A stretch of 64,000 bases of DNA from Klebsiella oxytoca NBRC 105695 (GCF_001598695.1 NZ_BCZK01000002.1:434001-498000); one strand, 5' to 3'. Positions 1 through 10,178 are shown, counted from the stretch's first letter. Program-made: numbers and translations. The notes: generated by a model from the sequence alone, not told the origin.

Positions 1-243
1 TGCCGCCTGAATAAAAGCGGCATAGACTTTATTCACCACCCCGGTGCCGAAAATAATCTGCATCTGCCCGGCATTACGAAAGCAGCCCTTAACCCCTTCA
101 ATTTTGCCGATGGCCTGCTGGTCAGCCAGCGCGTCATCAACCAGCACCAGGCGCAGACGCGTGGCGCAGTGCGCGGCGCTGGCGATATTTTCCTTGCCTC
201 CCAGAAGCGGAAGCAGCGAGCGGGAAATCTGTTCAAAATCCAT
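1..243 (-). CDS. scrA: Sucrose-specific PTS EIIBC, N-terminal part (cut by window start)
   Basis: The first 81 residues of the sucrose permease, which imports sucrose as sucrose-6-phosphate. What is visible is the EIIB domain, with the phospho-accepting cysteine at residue 26 in the motif HCATRLR and the downstream FRNAGQMQIIFGTG segment typical of glucose/sucrose-family EIIB. The start at 243 has a GAGGG ribosome binding site just upstream. It lies third in the order scrK-scrY-scrA, 135 bp after scrY with a stable hairpin in the gap. The EIIC membrane domain is outside the window. The identification rests on this sequence together with its scrY and scrK neighbours. Confidence 0.9.
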   Translation of the reverse strand, partial: MDFEQISRSLLPLLGGKENIASAAHCATRLRLVLVDDALADQQAIGKIEGVKGCFRNAGQMQIIFGTGVVNKVYAAFIQAA

Positions 244-322
244 AGTACCCTCTGAATGCGTAAACATTTTCGTGTTGTCGTCCCGTGTTCACGGGGGCGC
301 AGTTTCTGCGTCGTTATTGTGT

Positions 323-353
323 CCGGGGCGACGAAGGCGTTTTGCCGCCCCGG
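323..353 (-). other. Intercistronic hairpin between scrY and scrA
   Basis: Perfect 8-bp stem CCGGGGCG/CGCCCCGG with a short inner GGC/GCC helix, in the 135-bp gap between scrY and scrA. There is no clear U-tract, so it is more likely an mRNA-stability or partial-attenuation element that lets porin exceed permease than a full terminator (inference). Confidence 0.6.
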
Positions 354-378
354 CGGTTCCTGTCGTCTGATGTAACCG

Positions 379-1956
<1,578 letters not shown>

Positions 1957-1998
1957 CTATGTTAAGCCCGACCTTTAACATTTTTAAAATGAATTTGC

Positions 1999-2010
1999 TA
2001 AACCGGTTTA
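1999..2010. promoter_or_regulatory. ScrR-type operator, distal to scrY
   Basis: Palindrome TAAACCGGTTTA, 58 bp centre to centre from the proximal copy, in the scrK-scrY gap. Paired operators at the scrY promoter could support looping. A TGTGA half-site just upstream (about 2015) resembles a weak CRP site but its other half is poor. Confidence 0.8.
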
Positions 2011-2060
2011 ATAAATGTGATGGATGCAACAAAGTGAGCCGCGCAGGGCGGCTTTAATGA

Positions 2061-2984
2061 TTAAAACTGGCGATTAAGATCGCGCTGATAAGGCAGGGCG
2101 GTCATCGCGCCTTTCGCCGTTGTCGCCAGGGCGCCGCAGGTTTGCGCCAGCGTGAGGGTCGGTTCCAGCGCGGCGATATCCGTCGGCATCCCGTTGGCGG
2201 CAAGGCTGGCGAGCAGTCCGGCGACAAATGCGTCTCCCGCGCCGGTGGTGTCCACGCTGACAACGGGCCTGGCGCTGAAATGGGTAAACTGCTGCTGAAA
2301 GGCGGCAAGCACGCCCGCCTTACCCTGGGTCACCAGCAGCAATTCCGGCTGATAGCGCTCGGTTAGGCTGGCGATTCCATGCGCTAAATCATCACTGCCG
2401 CTGATGAATACCAGCTCCTCTTCCGATAGCTTCACCACGTTGGCCATCCGCAAAGCGCGATCGAGGCAGGCGTGCAGCAGTTCCTGATCCTGCCAGAGAT
2501 CCGGGCGGATATTGGGGTCAAAGCTGACCCGACCGCCGGCATATTTAATGCGCTCCATTGCCGCGAAGGTGGTACTGCGGCTGGGCTCGGCGCTGAGCGC
2601 AATAGAGCAGACGTGCAGCCACTGCCCGGCGGCAAACGGCGGCAGGTCTTCTTCGGTGAGGAACAGGTCCGCGCTGGGGCGCACCATAAAGGTAAAGGTG
2701 CGTTCCCCCTGATCGTCAAGGTCGACTACCACGGTGGAGGTACGGTGCTGGCCGTCGAGGTGCATATGGCTGACGTCGACCTGCTCCTGTTGCAGGGTAT
2801 GACGCATAAAGCGGCCAAACGGATCGTCGCCGACGCGTCCGATAAACCCGCTGTTTCCGCCAAGGCGGGCGACGCCTACCGCTACGTTAGCCGGCGCGCC
2901 GCCGGGGCACTGCAGCAGGCGGCCTTCGCTCTCCGGCAGCAGGTCCACCACCGCGTCGCCCAGAACCCAAACTTTTGCATTCAT
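2061..2984 (-). CDS. scrK: Fructokinase ScrK (PfkB family)
   Basis: ATP-dependent fructokinase that phosphorylates the fructose released when sucrose-6-phosphate is cleaved. It is a 307-residue ribokinase/PfkB protein with the N-terminal GGAPANVAVGVARLGG substrate-binding motif and the C-terminal DTTGAGDAF signature carrying the catalytic aspartate. It is first in the scrK-scrY-scrA order, is separated from scrY by its own intergenic region with operators, and has a ScrR palindrome upstream of its start. Confidence 0.93.
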   Translation of the reverse strand: MNAKVWVLGDAVVDLLPESEGRLLQCPGGAPANVAVGVARLGGNSGFIGRVGDDPFGRFMRHTLQQEQVDVSHMHLDGQHRTSTVVVDLDDQGERTFTFMVRPSADLFLTEEDLPPFAAGQWLHVCSIALSAEPSRSTTFAAMERIKYAGGRVSFDPNIRPDLWQDQELLHACLDRALRMANVVKLSEEELVFISGSDDLAHGIASLTERYQPELLLVTQGKAGVLAAFQQQFTHFSARPVVSVDTTGAGDAFVAGLLASLAANGMPTDIAALEPTLTLAQTCGALATTAKGAMTALPYQRDLNRQF

Positions 2985-3013
2985 GCTGAAAATTCTCCAT
3001 AGCTAAACTTAAT

Positions 3014-3025
3014 TAAACCGGTTTA
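3014..3025. promoter_or_regulatory. ScrR-type operator before scrK
   Basis: Palindrome TAAACCGGTTTA about 30 bp upstream of the scrK start codon, identical in core to the two copies before scrY. Expected to be bound by the LacI-family sucrose repressor. Confidence 0.8.
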
Positions 3026-3030
3026 GCACA

Positions 3031-3373
3031 TTAAAGCATAGCGACAGAGTGAGGGGAACGTTGAAGGCGGAAAAGTGCGATTCCGGGTATAAAAACGTGA
3101 GCGGCCTTGCAAAACCGCGGTGATTTGGCCGCGCGGAGGGTCATGCCGATCGCCGCCGTCTGCATAGCGGCATCGAGCGTCAGCCCGGACGGTTACGCTA
3201 CGTCGCCCAGGAAAGGAATGCTGGCTGAGCAGCCGGCACCTGGATCCGGCAGGTAAAAAACGGATCGAAAAGTCTTAAAATAGTTTTAAGAACAATCCCT
3301 AAAGCCAGACGGCAGAATCTTGTGCCATGCTGAATGCGACTCATAACATTAAGTTCGTTAGAGAGAGGACAAT
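3031..3373. other. Gene-free stretch between scrK and the LEA-like gene
   Basis: No convincing gene. About 3100-3250 is GC-rich and may be decayed coding DNA, but no frame is open or recognisable. A perfect palindrome, CTTAAAATAGTTTTAAG at 3274-3290, lies about 84 bp before the next gene. A possible promoter is TTGTGC, an 18-bp spacer, then TAACAT close to the gene, with a GAGAGAGGA ribosome binding site. Confidence 0.4.
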
Positions 3374-3763
3374 ATGAAAAAAGCAATGATTGCGTTATCT
3401 GCGATTCTGGTAGCAGCTCCTGTTTTTGCTGCAACGACACACGCAACCGATGATACCGTCGCGGCGGCCCACGAAGGGGCGAACACCGCGAAGGAAAAAC
3501 TGCACGAGGCCCAGCACCAGGGTGAAGAGCAGCAGCTGAAAGCCAAACATGCGGCAGAAGGCAAAAGCGATAGCGTAGGCAGTGAAGTCAGCGAAGGCGC
3601 GCAGAAAACCTGGAACAAAACCAAAGAAGGGACTGAGAAAGGCTGGAACGCCACTAAAGAAGGCACCGAAAAAGGCTGGAATAAGACCAAAGAGGTCAGC
3701 AAAGAAGGCTGGGATAAAACCAAGCAGGGTGCCGAAGAGCTGAAAACAAAAGTCACTGAATAA
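3374..3763 (+). CDS. Exported LEA-like 11-residue-repeat protein
   Basis: A 129-residue protein with a signal peptide (about residues 1-19, AAPVFAA), so probably periplasmic. The mature part is highly hydrophilic, rich in Lys, Glu, Ala and Gln, and has no cysteine. Residues 79-122 are four exact-length tandem 11-mers (TWNKTKEGTEK, GWNATKEGTEK, GWNKTKEVSKE, GWDKTKQGAEE), the period typical of group 3 LEA/desiccation proteins. I do not recognise a named gene. A role as an intrinsically disordered envelope protectant is inference. It is monocistronic, with a strong ribosome binding site and a terminator 16 bp after the stop. Confidence 0.85.
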   Translation: MKKAMIALSAILVAAPVFAATTHATDDTVAAAHEGANTAKEKLHEAQHQGEEQQLKAKHAAEGKSDSVGSEVSEGAQKTWNKTKEGTEKGWNATKEGTEKGWNKTKEVSKEGWDKTKQGAEELKTKVTE

Positions 3764-3779
3764 TCACTGACTATTTGCT

Positions 3780-3809
3780 AAAAAAGGTCGCGAAAGCGGC
3801 CTTTTTTGT
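3780..3809 (+). terminator. Rho-independent terminator of the LEA-like gene
   Basis: AAAAAAGGTCGC, a short loop, then GCGGCCTTTTTTG: a GC stem flanked by an A-run and a T-run, 16 bp after the stop codon. The sequence is nearly symmetrical, so it could work in both directions. Confidence 0.85.
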
Positions 3810-3821
3810 TATTCAGGGCAT

Positions 3822-3964
3822 TTAATTCAGCACCGGGATAATATTGATTAATACGTTATACGGCTCTACCCCCTGGATTCCGGGCAGCATTAAGGCGGCC
3901 AGTTCATCTTTTCCCATGCGCGCGGGTAACGCTGTAACAAAGGTGAATGAATGCAGCCGACAAA
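3822..3964 (-). pseudogene. Possible 3' remnant of an unrecognised gene
   Basis: On the minus strand one frame stays open for about 45 codons and ends in TAA at 3822-3824. It reads ...FTFVTALPARMGKDELAALM... and has protein-like composition in an otherwise empty 312-bp gap. There is no good start or ribosome binding site and I recognise no family, so it may be a gene tail left after a deletion, or chance. The rest of the 3810-4075 gap shows only the RBS region of the next gene. Confidence 0.25.
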
Positions 3965-4075
3965 AAAACAACTTAAACGATGAAGGATATTAGCCAGGAA
4001 TTGTCCTGGTTATAGTGTTACTCACTATTCCTCCACATTTTCCCGGTACAAAGGAAATATATCAGGAGGTGTATT

Positions 4076-4573
4076 ATGAAAAAGATTCTTTCACTGGCAA
4101 TTATTTTATCGTGTGCTTTTACTTCCGCCTCATGGGCGGATGGCCCTGGCGGCAACAGCCACGGTCAGCAGCAGGTCTGGCAGCAAGACGCCGACCGCGG
4201 CGGCCCGGGGGGCAACCGCCAGCAGGGGGCGCAGGCCAACAACCATCAGGGCAATAATCATCAGGGGAACGGTGATAACCGTGGCCCGGATCGCGGCGAT
4301 AAAGGGCGCGGGGGCCAGGCGCATGATAGTCGACCTCAGGCGCGTCATGAGCAGGATCACTTTGCGTGGAACGGGCACGATTTCCGCAAAGGTCAGCCGG
4401 CTCCGGAACGTTTCCGCGGTAATGATTATCGGATTAACGACTGGAACGATCGCGGATTACCGGCACCACCGCGCGGGCAGCACTGGTCGTATATTGACGG
4501 CAACTATGTGCTGATTGCCGCCGCCACCGGGATTATTACGTCTATCCTGATTAACGGCGCGCTGAATAACTAA
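4076..4573 (+). CDS. RcnB-like periplasmic protein
   Basis: A 165-residue exported protein with a signal peptide (about 1-21, SASWADGPGG). A low-complexity region of about 75 residues, rich in Gly, Gln, Asn, His, Arg and Asp, is followed by the conserved RcnB-family end: HFAWNGHDFRKGQPAP, YRINDWNDRGLPAPPRGQHWSYIDGNYVLIAAATGII. RcnB proteins are periplasmic and linked to nickel/cobalt homeostasis in E. coli, and the His/Asp/Gln-rich middle could bind metal (inference). No rcnA or rcnR is nearby. The start is supported by a CAGGAGG ribosome binding site seven bases upstream. Confidence 0.8.
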   Translation: MKKILSLAIILSCAFTSASWADGPGGNSHGQQQVWQQDADRGGPGGNRQQGAQANNHQGNNHQGNGDNRGPDRGDKGRGGQAHDSRPQARHEQDHFAWNGHDFRKGQPAPERFRGNDYRINDWNDRGLPAPPRGQHWSYIDGNYVLIAAATGIITSILINGALNN

Positions 4574-4668
4574 TATCCAGCCACCCGGTTAGCGCGGCGC
4601 TGCCGGGTGAACCGCTGCGAGCGGTACGGCTTTAATTGCCTCACAGATATTTTCCCGCGACTTTTCAG

Positions 4669-5394
4669 TTAGGGCTTAAGTAAGACGGTGTGTTCAACAG
4701 AAGCGCCGTCATCATTTAAATAACGAAAGCGGATTTTTTGGCCTGTGGGTGGGTTAGCGAATGCCTCCAACGGATAGATGCGACGGCTATAGGCTTTTGT
4801 CATCATATCCATCTGCGCTTTGACCCCTTTTTCCTGACCACCGTTTAACAGAGTAATAGAGGTAAATGAAACGTTGAGAGGAGAAGGATTATCACATTCT
4901 ATTCCCCAACCGCCATTTTCCTGCCGCAGCCTAAAGTTCAGCTTTGCTATTGACTCTTCAAGCGAAGTTGCAAGGGCCTTCGGCCGCCAGAAGAGTTTTA
5001 ACTGGGTATTCATTGCCAGCGTCAGGCGAGCATCCTGCGACTTTTTTCCCTCCAGCGGAGGGATCTCATAGAGATTAATCCAGAACACCGACTCACGATC
5101 CGTCGGCAAGGGATCCTGGTTATATATAATGCGCAGCCCCTGCCGCTCTCCGGGTTCCAGACGGAAAACGGCGGGGAGGATGACAAACGGCGCCTGTTCA
5201 AAATCAGGATGGCCCGCACCATCGTCGATCCAGCTTTGAATAATCACCGGATAGGCATTGGTATTTGCCAGCATCAGCGTTTTTTCGCGCTGTCCTTCCG
5301 TATAGACCATCCTGGTGGCGGCAGGCATGATCCCGGCATAAAGCGGCGCGGCAGAAAGCATGCCCAGCAAGCAGATAAGGGCGCTCTTCATCAT
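4669..5394 (-). CDS. Second fimbrial chaperone of the stb-like operon
   Basis: Periplasmic PapD-like chaperone that caps pilus subunits. It has 241 residues with a signal peptide (about 1-20, AAPLYAG), then TRMVYTEGQREKTLMLANTNAYPVIIQSWIDDG, the conserved PAVFRLEPGERQGLRIIY segment and ESVFWINLYEIPP of the FGS chaperone family. It is the last gene of the operon and overlaps the adhesin gene by an ATGA (start 5394). Position and order match stbE of Salmonella, which is why I use the stb-like label. Why the operon carries two chaperones is not evident; one may serve the tip adhesin. Confidence 0.88.
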   Translation of the reverse strand: MMKSALICLLGMLSAAPLYAGIMPAATRMVYTEGQREKTLMLANTNAYPVIIQSWIDDGAGHPDFEQAPFVILPAVFRLEPGERQGLRIIYNQDPLPTDRESVFWINLYEIPPLEGKKSQDARLTLAMNTQLKLFWRPKALATSLEESIAKLNFRLRQENGGWGIECDNPSPLNVSFTSITLLNGGQEKGVKAQMDMMTKAYSRRIYPLEAFANPPTGQKIRFRYLNDDGASVEHTVLLKP

Positions 5395-6722
5395 TGCATT
5401 TTCACCAGTACATAAGCTGTAGCGTAGACTTTACCCGGCGTGATGCTTTGCCCGTTTAGCTTTTTCAGGCTGGCAATGAGTGAGTAAGTGTAATAGGTAT
5501 AACCGCTTTTAACGCTTCCGGCCTGGGTTGCGCCCTGCATGACCGGGTACCAGCCCGCATTATTGCCTCCCGGCGTTAAGCTGGAAAAACCGGGCTGGCC
5601 AACAAAAATAAGCTCTTCGCCAGGCTTGTTGCTATGGGCAAGCGTAATGCCTACGCCCTTAGCCATATCTGCGGAAAAGTAGTTGTCGGATACCAGCGCG
5701 CTGACGCCGCCGCTGCCGTTAACCAGCCCGAGAGACTGCGCTGCGCTGTATGCACCTTCAGAAACCTGGAAACCCATCGCTGTTTGGGTGTCGCCAATGC
5801 CGGACTGAACGGTATCACTGCATTCAACTTGTACTGAAAAGGAGGAGGTGGCTTTCATTCCCGCTTCCAGTTCCGGGACCGAAATTGTCGGCAGCATCAC
5901 GATGGGCGTGGCGCTACGGGCGACGCACGTGGGAACGCTGTAAATGGCGCTGCCCGTACGCATGCCGTAACCAAATCCATTATCTGCGCCCCAGAAATCA
6001 AATTTTGATGCGCTGTCCTCACCTACTTTGTCATGACTAAAGGAAAAAGAGACTGAGGCGTCGCCAGCAAGCTGAATATAGCTGTTCGGCTGCGTACAGG
6101 TATAAATCGCTCCTACGGCTTTACCAAAGGCAATACCTCTACCATTATCATTGTTGTTGCCACAATAGGCGGAACTGGCGGATTTGCCCGGCAGCGTGCT
6201 GACCCGATACAACTCGGCCTGCAGCGGCGGTATATCCTGCAGACGAATTTGGATCTTACCATTAGAAGTGGTATTCCAGCTGGAGAGCGGTAATTTCTTC
6301 CAGTAGCGGGTTAAGGTGACGCCGCCCATTGTCTGACGGATGCCAACGTAGGCGAACCACGTCGCATAGACATCGCTTAGCCCGTCGGGACCGCCAATAT
6401 CATAGTAACCGCCAACCCGATCGTCACCGTTGGTCGCCACCAGGAAGTAAATACCGGAAAGATCTGCCTCATCACACTCCCAGAGCACCGTAGAGGCTGT
6501 TGCTCCGCCATAGGTATAGTTAGTGGGAGGAACGACGATGCTGGCCAGTAATGATCCCACCGGCATAAAATATTCATCAGTGAGGTTAATTTTTCCAAAT
6601 GGAATGATTGCCGTTCGCCCATCTTCCGTTTGTGGCGCGCTGGTTTTGGTGCATCGGCTCCAGCCTGGCGCGGCAGCCAGGAGTAGCATCAGAGTGATAC
6701 CCAGCTTAATGATATTTTTCAT
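5391..6722 (-). CDS. Fimbrial tip adhesin (StbD-like)
   Basis: Large exported fimbrial protein, 443 residues, probably the two-domain tip adhesin: a signal peptide (about 1-22), an N-terminal region of about 200 residues with its own cysteines (candidate receptor-binding domain), then a pilin-like domain beginning around VELEAGMKATSSFSVQVEC. The reading frame is open further upstream, but that extension is a shadow of the usher gene. The methionine at 6722 (MKNIIKLG...) directly precedes a signal peptide and lies 16 bp after the usher stop, so it is the real start. The receptor is unknown. Confidence 0.85.
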   Translation of the reverse strand: MKNIIKLGITLMLLLAAAPGWSRCTKTSAPQTEDGRTAIIPFGKINLTDEYFMPVGSLLASIVVPPTNYTYGGATASTVLWECDEADLSGIYFLVATNGDDRVGGYYDIGGPDGLSDVYATWFAYVGIRQTMGGVTLTRYWKKLPLSSWNTTSNGKIQIRLQDIPPLQAELYRVSTLPGKSASSAYCGNNNDNGRGIAFGKAVGAIYTCTQPNSYIQLAGDASVSFSFSHDKVGEDSASKFDFWGADNGFGYGMRTGSAIYSVPTCVARSATPIVMLPTISVPELEAGMKATSSFSVQVECSDTVQSGIGDTQTAMGFQVSEGAYSAAQSLGLVNGSGGVSALVSDNYFSADMAKGVGITLAHSNKPGEELIFVGQPGFSSLTPGGNNAGWYPVMQGATQAGSVKSGYTYYTYSLIASLKKLNGQSITPGKVYATAYVLVKMQ

Positions 6723-6738
6723 TTCTACTTCGGCTCCA

Positions 6739-9267
6739 TTAACGTGAACAGACTGAGGATAATCTGACCATCGGCAGCTCTGGCTGCGCGCCAGAAATAT
6801 CAAAAGGCAGCGTGCAGCGTTCTTCTGACTTATCTCCCCAACGGACGACAAAGTGCCCCTGGCTTTTTTCGCTACGCACGTATATTTGTCCTCCCTGGCC
6901 CGCCATACCGATGACGTTGCCGCCCTCATCCAGGACATCCGAACCCGGCGGCAATGATTCGCCGCTGGCTAATCGGGCTTTAATTAACAAGGCTGTACCG
7001 CTACGGGTGCGAAAAACCACTTTGCTGACGGAGCCTGCCAGAGGGGCAACACGTTTTTCGCTATCCACCAGCTCGGCGCTACCGTCCATATTTTGCGGAT
7101 CCAGCGTGACCCGGTTGTAGCGATATGGCGTCAACGAAGGGACCAGCGCATAACCCTGGTTATCAATCGTCACTTGTTGAGCGTTAAGCACTTTCGCTCC
7201 CGCCGCGCCTTTCGCTTCAACGAGGGCAAAAGTGTCGCCCAGATACGGGCCGAAAGTGAGGCCGCCGGAGTGAATAGCCAGCGCGCCCTGGGCGCTGCCG
7301 GATGCCTGCCAGTACCCGTCGCCTTTCGAAGCGTTCACACCAACGGTGGTATCCGAGAACCGTTTTTGCAGGTTGCCGCTGAAGACGGTGTTGCGGTACT
7401 GCTGATCGCGACTGATATTCAGGCCATAGCTGGCCGTTTGCTGTTCATCAATCACCCCGTTCAGCGAACTTTGATACTGATCGCCGCCATCGGTCGAATG
7501 AGTCCAGGAGGTGCTTAATGTCGGCGCTCGCGTGCTGGAGGTGCCCAGCGGTATTGAGAATGAGAGCGAGGTGATGGTTTGCATGCTACCGTTATCGCCA
7601 TAGCTGCCCATACGCTGACGGCCGACGGACAGGTTGGTGCTGATGCCGTGAAAACTGTTGCTATAGCCAAACTGTAACTGCGTATCTCGATTGCGGCCAT
7701 CACGGTAATCCTGCGTCGAACCCGACAAATACAGGCTGCCAAGCTGGCCAATGCTTTGGCTCAATGAAATATCGAATCGGGAACGCTGGCTGTAGGTGGA
7801 CGATTGCCAGCTATCGCCATAATGTGTGCTATCGCGCAGGCTGAGCACATCGCTAAGGTCGCGATAGCCGCTGGTCGAATAGCGGTATCCGGCAAGGGAG
7901 ACCGTCGTATCCGTCTCCTGAAACGTTTTGCTCCAGGAAAGGTGCGTCATCCAGCCTTCGGTATAGCCGCTATCGGGCACTTTTGCATGCGACCAGGTGA
8001 GGTCCATGCCCAGGGCCCCCAGCCAGCTACCGTAAACGCCGCCGAACATGATTGCCTGGTAGGAGTCTGCGATGCGCAAACCGCTGTTCATAGTGATGGC
8101 GTTACTGAGGCCTCGCTGCCAGGTTATGTCGCCGAATAGCGATTCCTCGCCGGTATCGCGGGTTTTCCCCAGCTCGAAGTTGTAGCGGGATATGCCCGCC
8201 CTCATCGATTCCGGTACGGCGGAGAAGGGGACGCTGAAGCGGCTGACCGATCCGTCCGCTTCGCTCACCTCAACGTCGAGATCGCCGCTATAGCTCGTCG
8301 GATAGAGGTCTGTAATTTCAAACGCTCCCGGAGCGACCGTTGTCTGGTAGATTTCCTGACCATTTTGACGGACGGATACTTTGGCGTTAGTGACGGCAAC
8401 GCCACGAATAACAGGAGCGTAGCCGCGTTGAGAATCAGGCAGCATCCGGTCATCCGTAGCAAGGCTGAAGCCGCGGTAGTTCAGGCCGGAAAAGAAACGA
8501 CCTGCCGTGACCAGCTCGCCCGCCGTGAGTTGGCTGCCATATTCGGGTAGAGGTCTCTGCAGGTAGCTACGGATATTTTTCCAGGTACTACCGCCATCGC
8601 GGCTCCAGTTTAAATTGGATAACTGCCGATACTGCCATTTTCCAAGATTGATCCCGCCACTTAGCGAAGCCCAGGCCGAGTCCTGATTGCCGCTATTCTT
8701 TCCGGAATAGGAAACATGATAATAGTTGCTGATATAGTTTACGAAACCGACTGAAGTCCCCGAATCCAGCTCTTCCGGGTCAACGTACCCGCGAGGCGCT
8801 CTGTCCATTTCTGTCTGGGGAACGCTGAGATTAAGACGTAGCTGCGCAACGTTCATATCCACGCTACCGCCTTTTACTACCTGCTTTAAAAAATAGCAGC
8901 GGGGGGCTGATGATGAATTGGCGGCGGTTGGCGGCGTAAGTTTAATACCCGCACTTTTGAAAAAGGTCTCAGGTAAGCAAGGAGAAACCGAATCGTCATT
9001 GAGTTTGATGAATTCAACTTCAATATTATCGACAAAGTGGCTATTTACAGAGACATCGACTCTGTATTTCCCCGGAGCGATGCTATTTTTCTTCACCAGC
9101 TGTGCGAGAGCCGACTGGCTGAATCTTCCACCGCGAAATAATTCAGGCTCGAAAATATAATCATCGGCCGCAGATGAGTCGGACAATGCATTTTCCGGAG
9201 TGCTATCCGCTGCGTACGATCCGGAGATTGATGCTATTACAGAACATAAAACAAGAGTGTATTTCAC
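6739..9267 (-). CDS. Fimbrial outer-membrane usher (StbC-like)
   Basis: Outer-membrane usher that assembles and exports the pilus, 842 residues. It has a signal peptide (about 1-19), the usher N-domain (FEPELFRGGRFSQSALAQLVKKNSIAPGKYRVDVSVN), a large beta-barrel with the plug segment YAPVIRGVAVTNAKVSVRQNGQEIYQTTVAPGAFEITDLYPTS, and C-terminal domains ending with a conserved cysteine. The start is GTG at 9267 behind a GGCGGAG site. It lies between the chaperone and adhesin genes on the same strand. Confidence 0.93.
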   Translation of the reverse strand: MKYTLVLCSVIASISGSYAADSTPENALSDSSAADDYIFEPELFRGGRFSQSALAQLVKKNSIAPGKYRVDVSVNSHFVDNIEVEFIKLNDDSVSPCLPETFFKSAGIKLTPPTAANSSSAPRCYFLKQVVKGGSVDMNVAQLRLNLSVPQTEMDRAPRGYVDPEELDSGTSVGFVNYISNYYHVSYSGKNSGNQDSAWASLSGGINLGKWQYRQLSNLNWSRDGGSTWKNIRSYLQRPLPEYGSQLTAGELVTAGRFFSGLNYRGFSLATDDRMLPDSQRGYAPVIRGVAVTNAKVSVRQNGQEIYQTTVAPGAFEITDLYPTSYSGDLDVEVSEADGSVSRFSVPFSAVPESMRAGISRYNFELGKTRDTGEESLFGDITWQRGLSNAITMNSGLRIADSYQAIMFGGVYGSWLGALGMDLTWSHAKVPDSGYTEGWMTHLSWSKTFQETDTTVSLAGYRYSTSGYRDLSDVLSLRDSTHYGDSWQSSTYSQRSRFDISLSQSIGQLGSLYLSGSTQDYRDGRNRDTQLQFGYSNSFHGISTNLSVGRQRMGSYGDNGSMQTITSLSFSIPLGTSSTRAPTLSTSWTHSTDGGDQYQSSLNGVIDEQQTASYGLNISRDQQYRNTVFSGNLQKRFSDTTVGVNASKGDGYWQASGSAQGALAIHSGGLTFGPYLGDTFALVEAKGAAGAKVLNAQQVTIDNQGYALVPSLTPYRYNRVTLDPQNMDGSAELVDSEKRVAPLAGSVSKVVFRTRSGTALLIKARLASGESLPPGSDVLDEGGNVIGMAGQGGQIYVRSEKSQGHFVVRWGDKSEERCTLPFDISGAQPELPMVRLSSVCSR

Positions 9268-9314
9268 GCTACTCCGCCTCCGAATCGGTACGGTATCATT
9301 TTTATTATTGCGTT

Positions 9315-10025
9315 CTATAAGGTGCGCTCGTTGATGACATCTATGCCGTAATCATTGACCAAAACTAACCGCAGACGTGCGCCCTTGAGGCCGGACACCG
9401 GGGCTGAGGGTAACCACTCTGCGGATGATTGCGGCGCGACCATTTGCCTATCAGCTAGCTTAATTTCGCGACCGTTAATCACTAAACTGGCGCGACGGAC
9501 AACGGCAAAGTACCCAGCAGAATTAGTGACTTTTATTTTTTTGCCGCTAAGCGAAAAGGTCATTTTCTTCGCCGTCTCTCCCGGGGTTCCTTCTATTCCC
9601 TGAGGGCGATAAAAAATTTTAACCCGATTGGTGATGGCTAAAACGAGCTGATTACTCCCACTTTTTTCCGATTTTGTCGCCGGAAGTTGGGTGAAATTCA
9701 TATAAAAAATTGATTCTTTATTTTGCGGTAGACTATTGCCAATATACTTTAGAAGAACCGTTTGCGCGCTGCCCGGCTCCATGCGAAATATATTGGGCGT
9801 CAGCAGGAAGTTGCTATCTTCTTCATCAGCTGGTTTCTTTTCACTGCCATCGTCGACCTGAACCTGAACAATATAAGGTTGCTGGTCCGGATTTTTTAGC
9901 TGGATAGATTTATTGCTAGCCTGAGCTGGATAAATAATACGCGTCCCGGTCATCACTACGCTAGCACAGACATGATGACTCAGGCATAAAAGAAGCATTG
10001 CTACTAATGAGAAATAAATGCGCAT
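9315..10025 (-). CDS. First fimbrial chaperone of the stb-like operon
   Basis: PapD-family periplasmic chaperone, 236 residues, with signal peptide (about 1-21). Diagnostic segments are GTRIIYPAQASNKSIQLKNPDQQPYIVQVQVDDG, the PNIFRMEPGSAQTVLLKYIG strand and ESIFYMNFTQLPA, with a C-terminal domain ending in VLVNDYGIDVINERTL. It follows the major subunit after a strong attenuator-like hairpin and precedes the usher by 47 bp, as expected for the chaperone serving the main pilin. Confidence 0.92.
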   Translation of the reverse strand: MRIYFSLVAMLLLCLSHHVCASVVMTGTRIIYPAQASNKSIQLKNPDQQPYIVQVQVDDGSEKKPADEEDSNFLLTPNIFRMEPGSAQTVLLKYIGNSLPQNKESIFYMNFTQLPATKSEKSGSNQLVLAITNRVKIFYRPQGIEGTPGETAKKMTFSLSGKKIKVTNSAGYFAVVRRASLVINGREIKLADRQMVAPQSSAEWLPSAPVSGLKGARLRLVLVNDYGIDVINERTL

Positions 10026-10144
10026 CCTTCGCTTTCCTGTATTAAATTAGTACCCTAAGTCTGAGTTTAATTTGCTGCCAGAAGAGATATGTTTGGTATC
10101 GCAGCGAAATCTATCGCACACGATACAAAGAAACCGGGTGAAAA

Positions 10145-10178
10145 CTCTGGCTGGACGAGAATGTCTCGCCAGCCAGAG
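10145..10178 (-). terminator. Attenuator-like hairpin between major pilin and chaperone
   Basis: CTCTGGCTGG pairs perfectly with CCAGCCAGAG, and CGAGA with TCTCG inside it, giving a 15-bp stem with one bulged base and a three-base loop. On the minus strand it is followed by TTTT. It begins 9 bp after the major pilin stop, so it likely terminates most transcripts or protects the pilin mRNA, giving excess pilin over assembly proteins. Confidence 0.8.

Noticed and set aside
6723-6938. Upstream extension of the adhesin frame
   Set aside because: The extra 72 residues overlap the usher C-terminus and lack a signal peptide. The methionine at 6722 begins a typical signal peptide.
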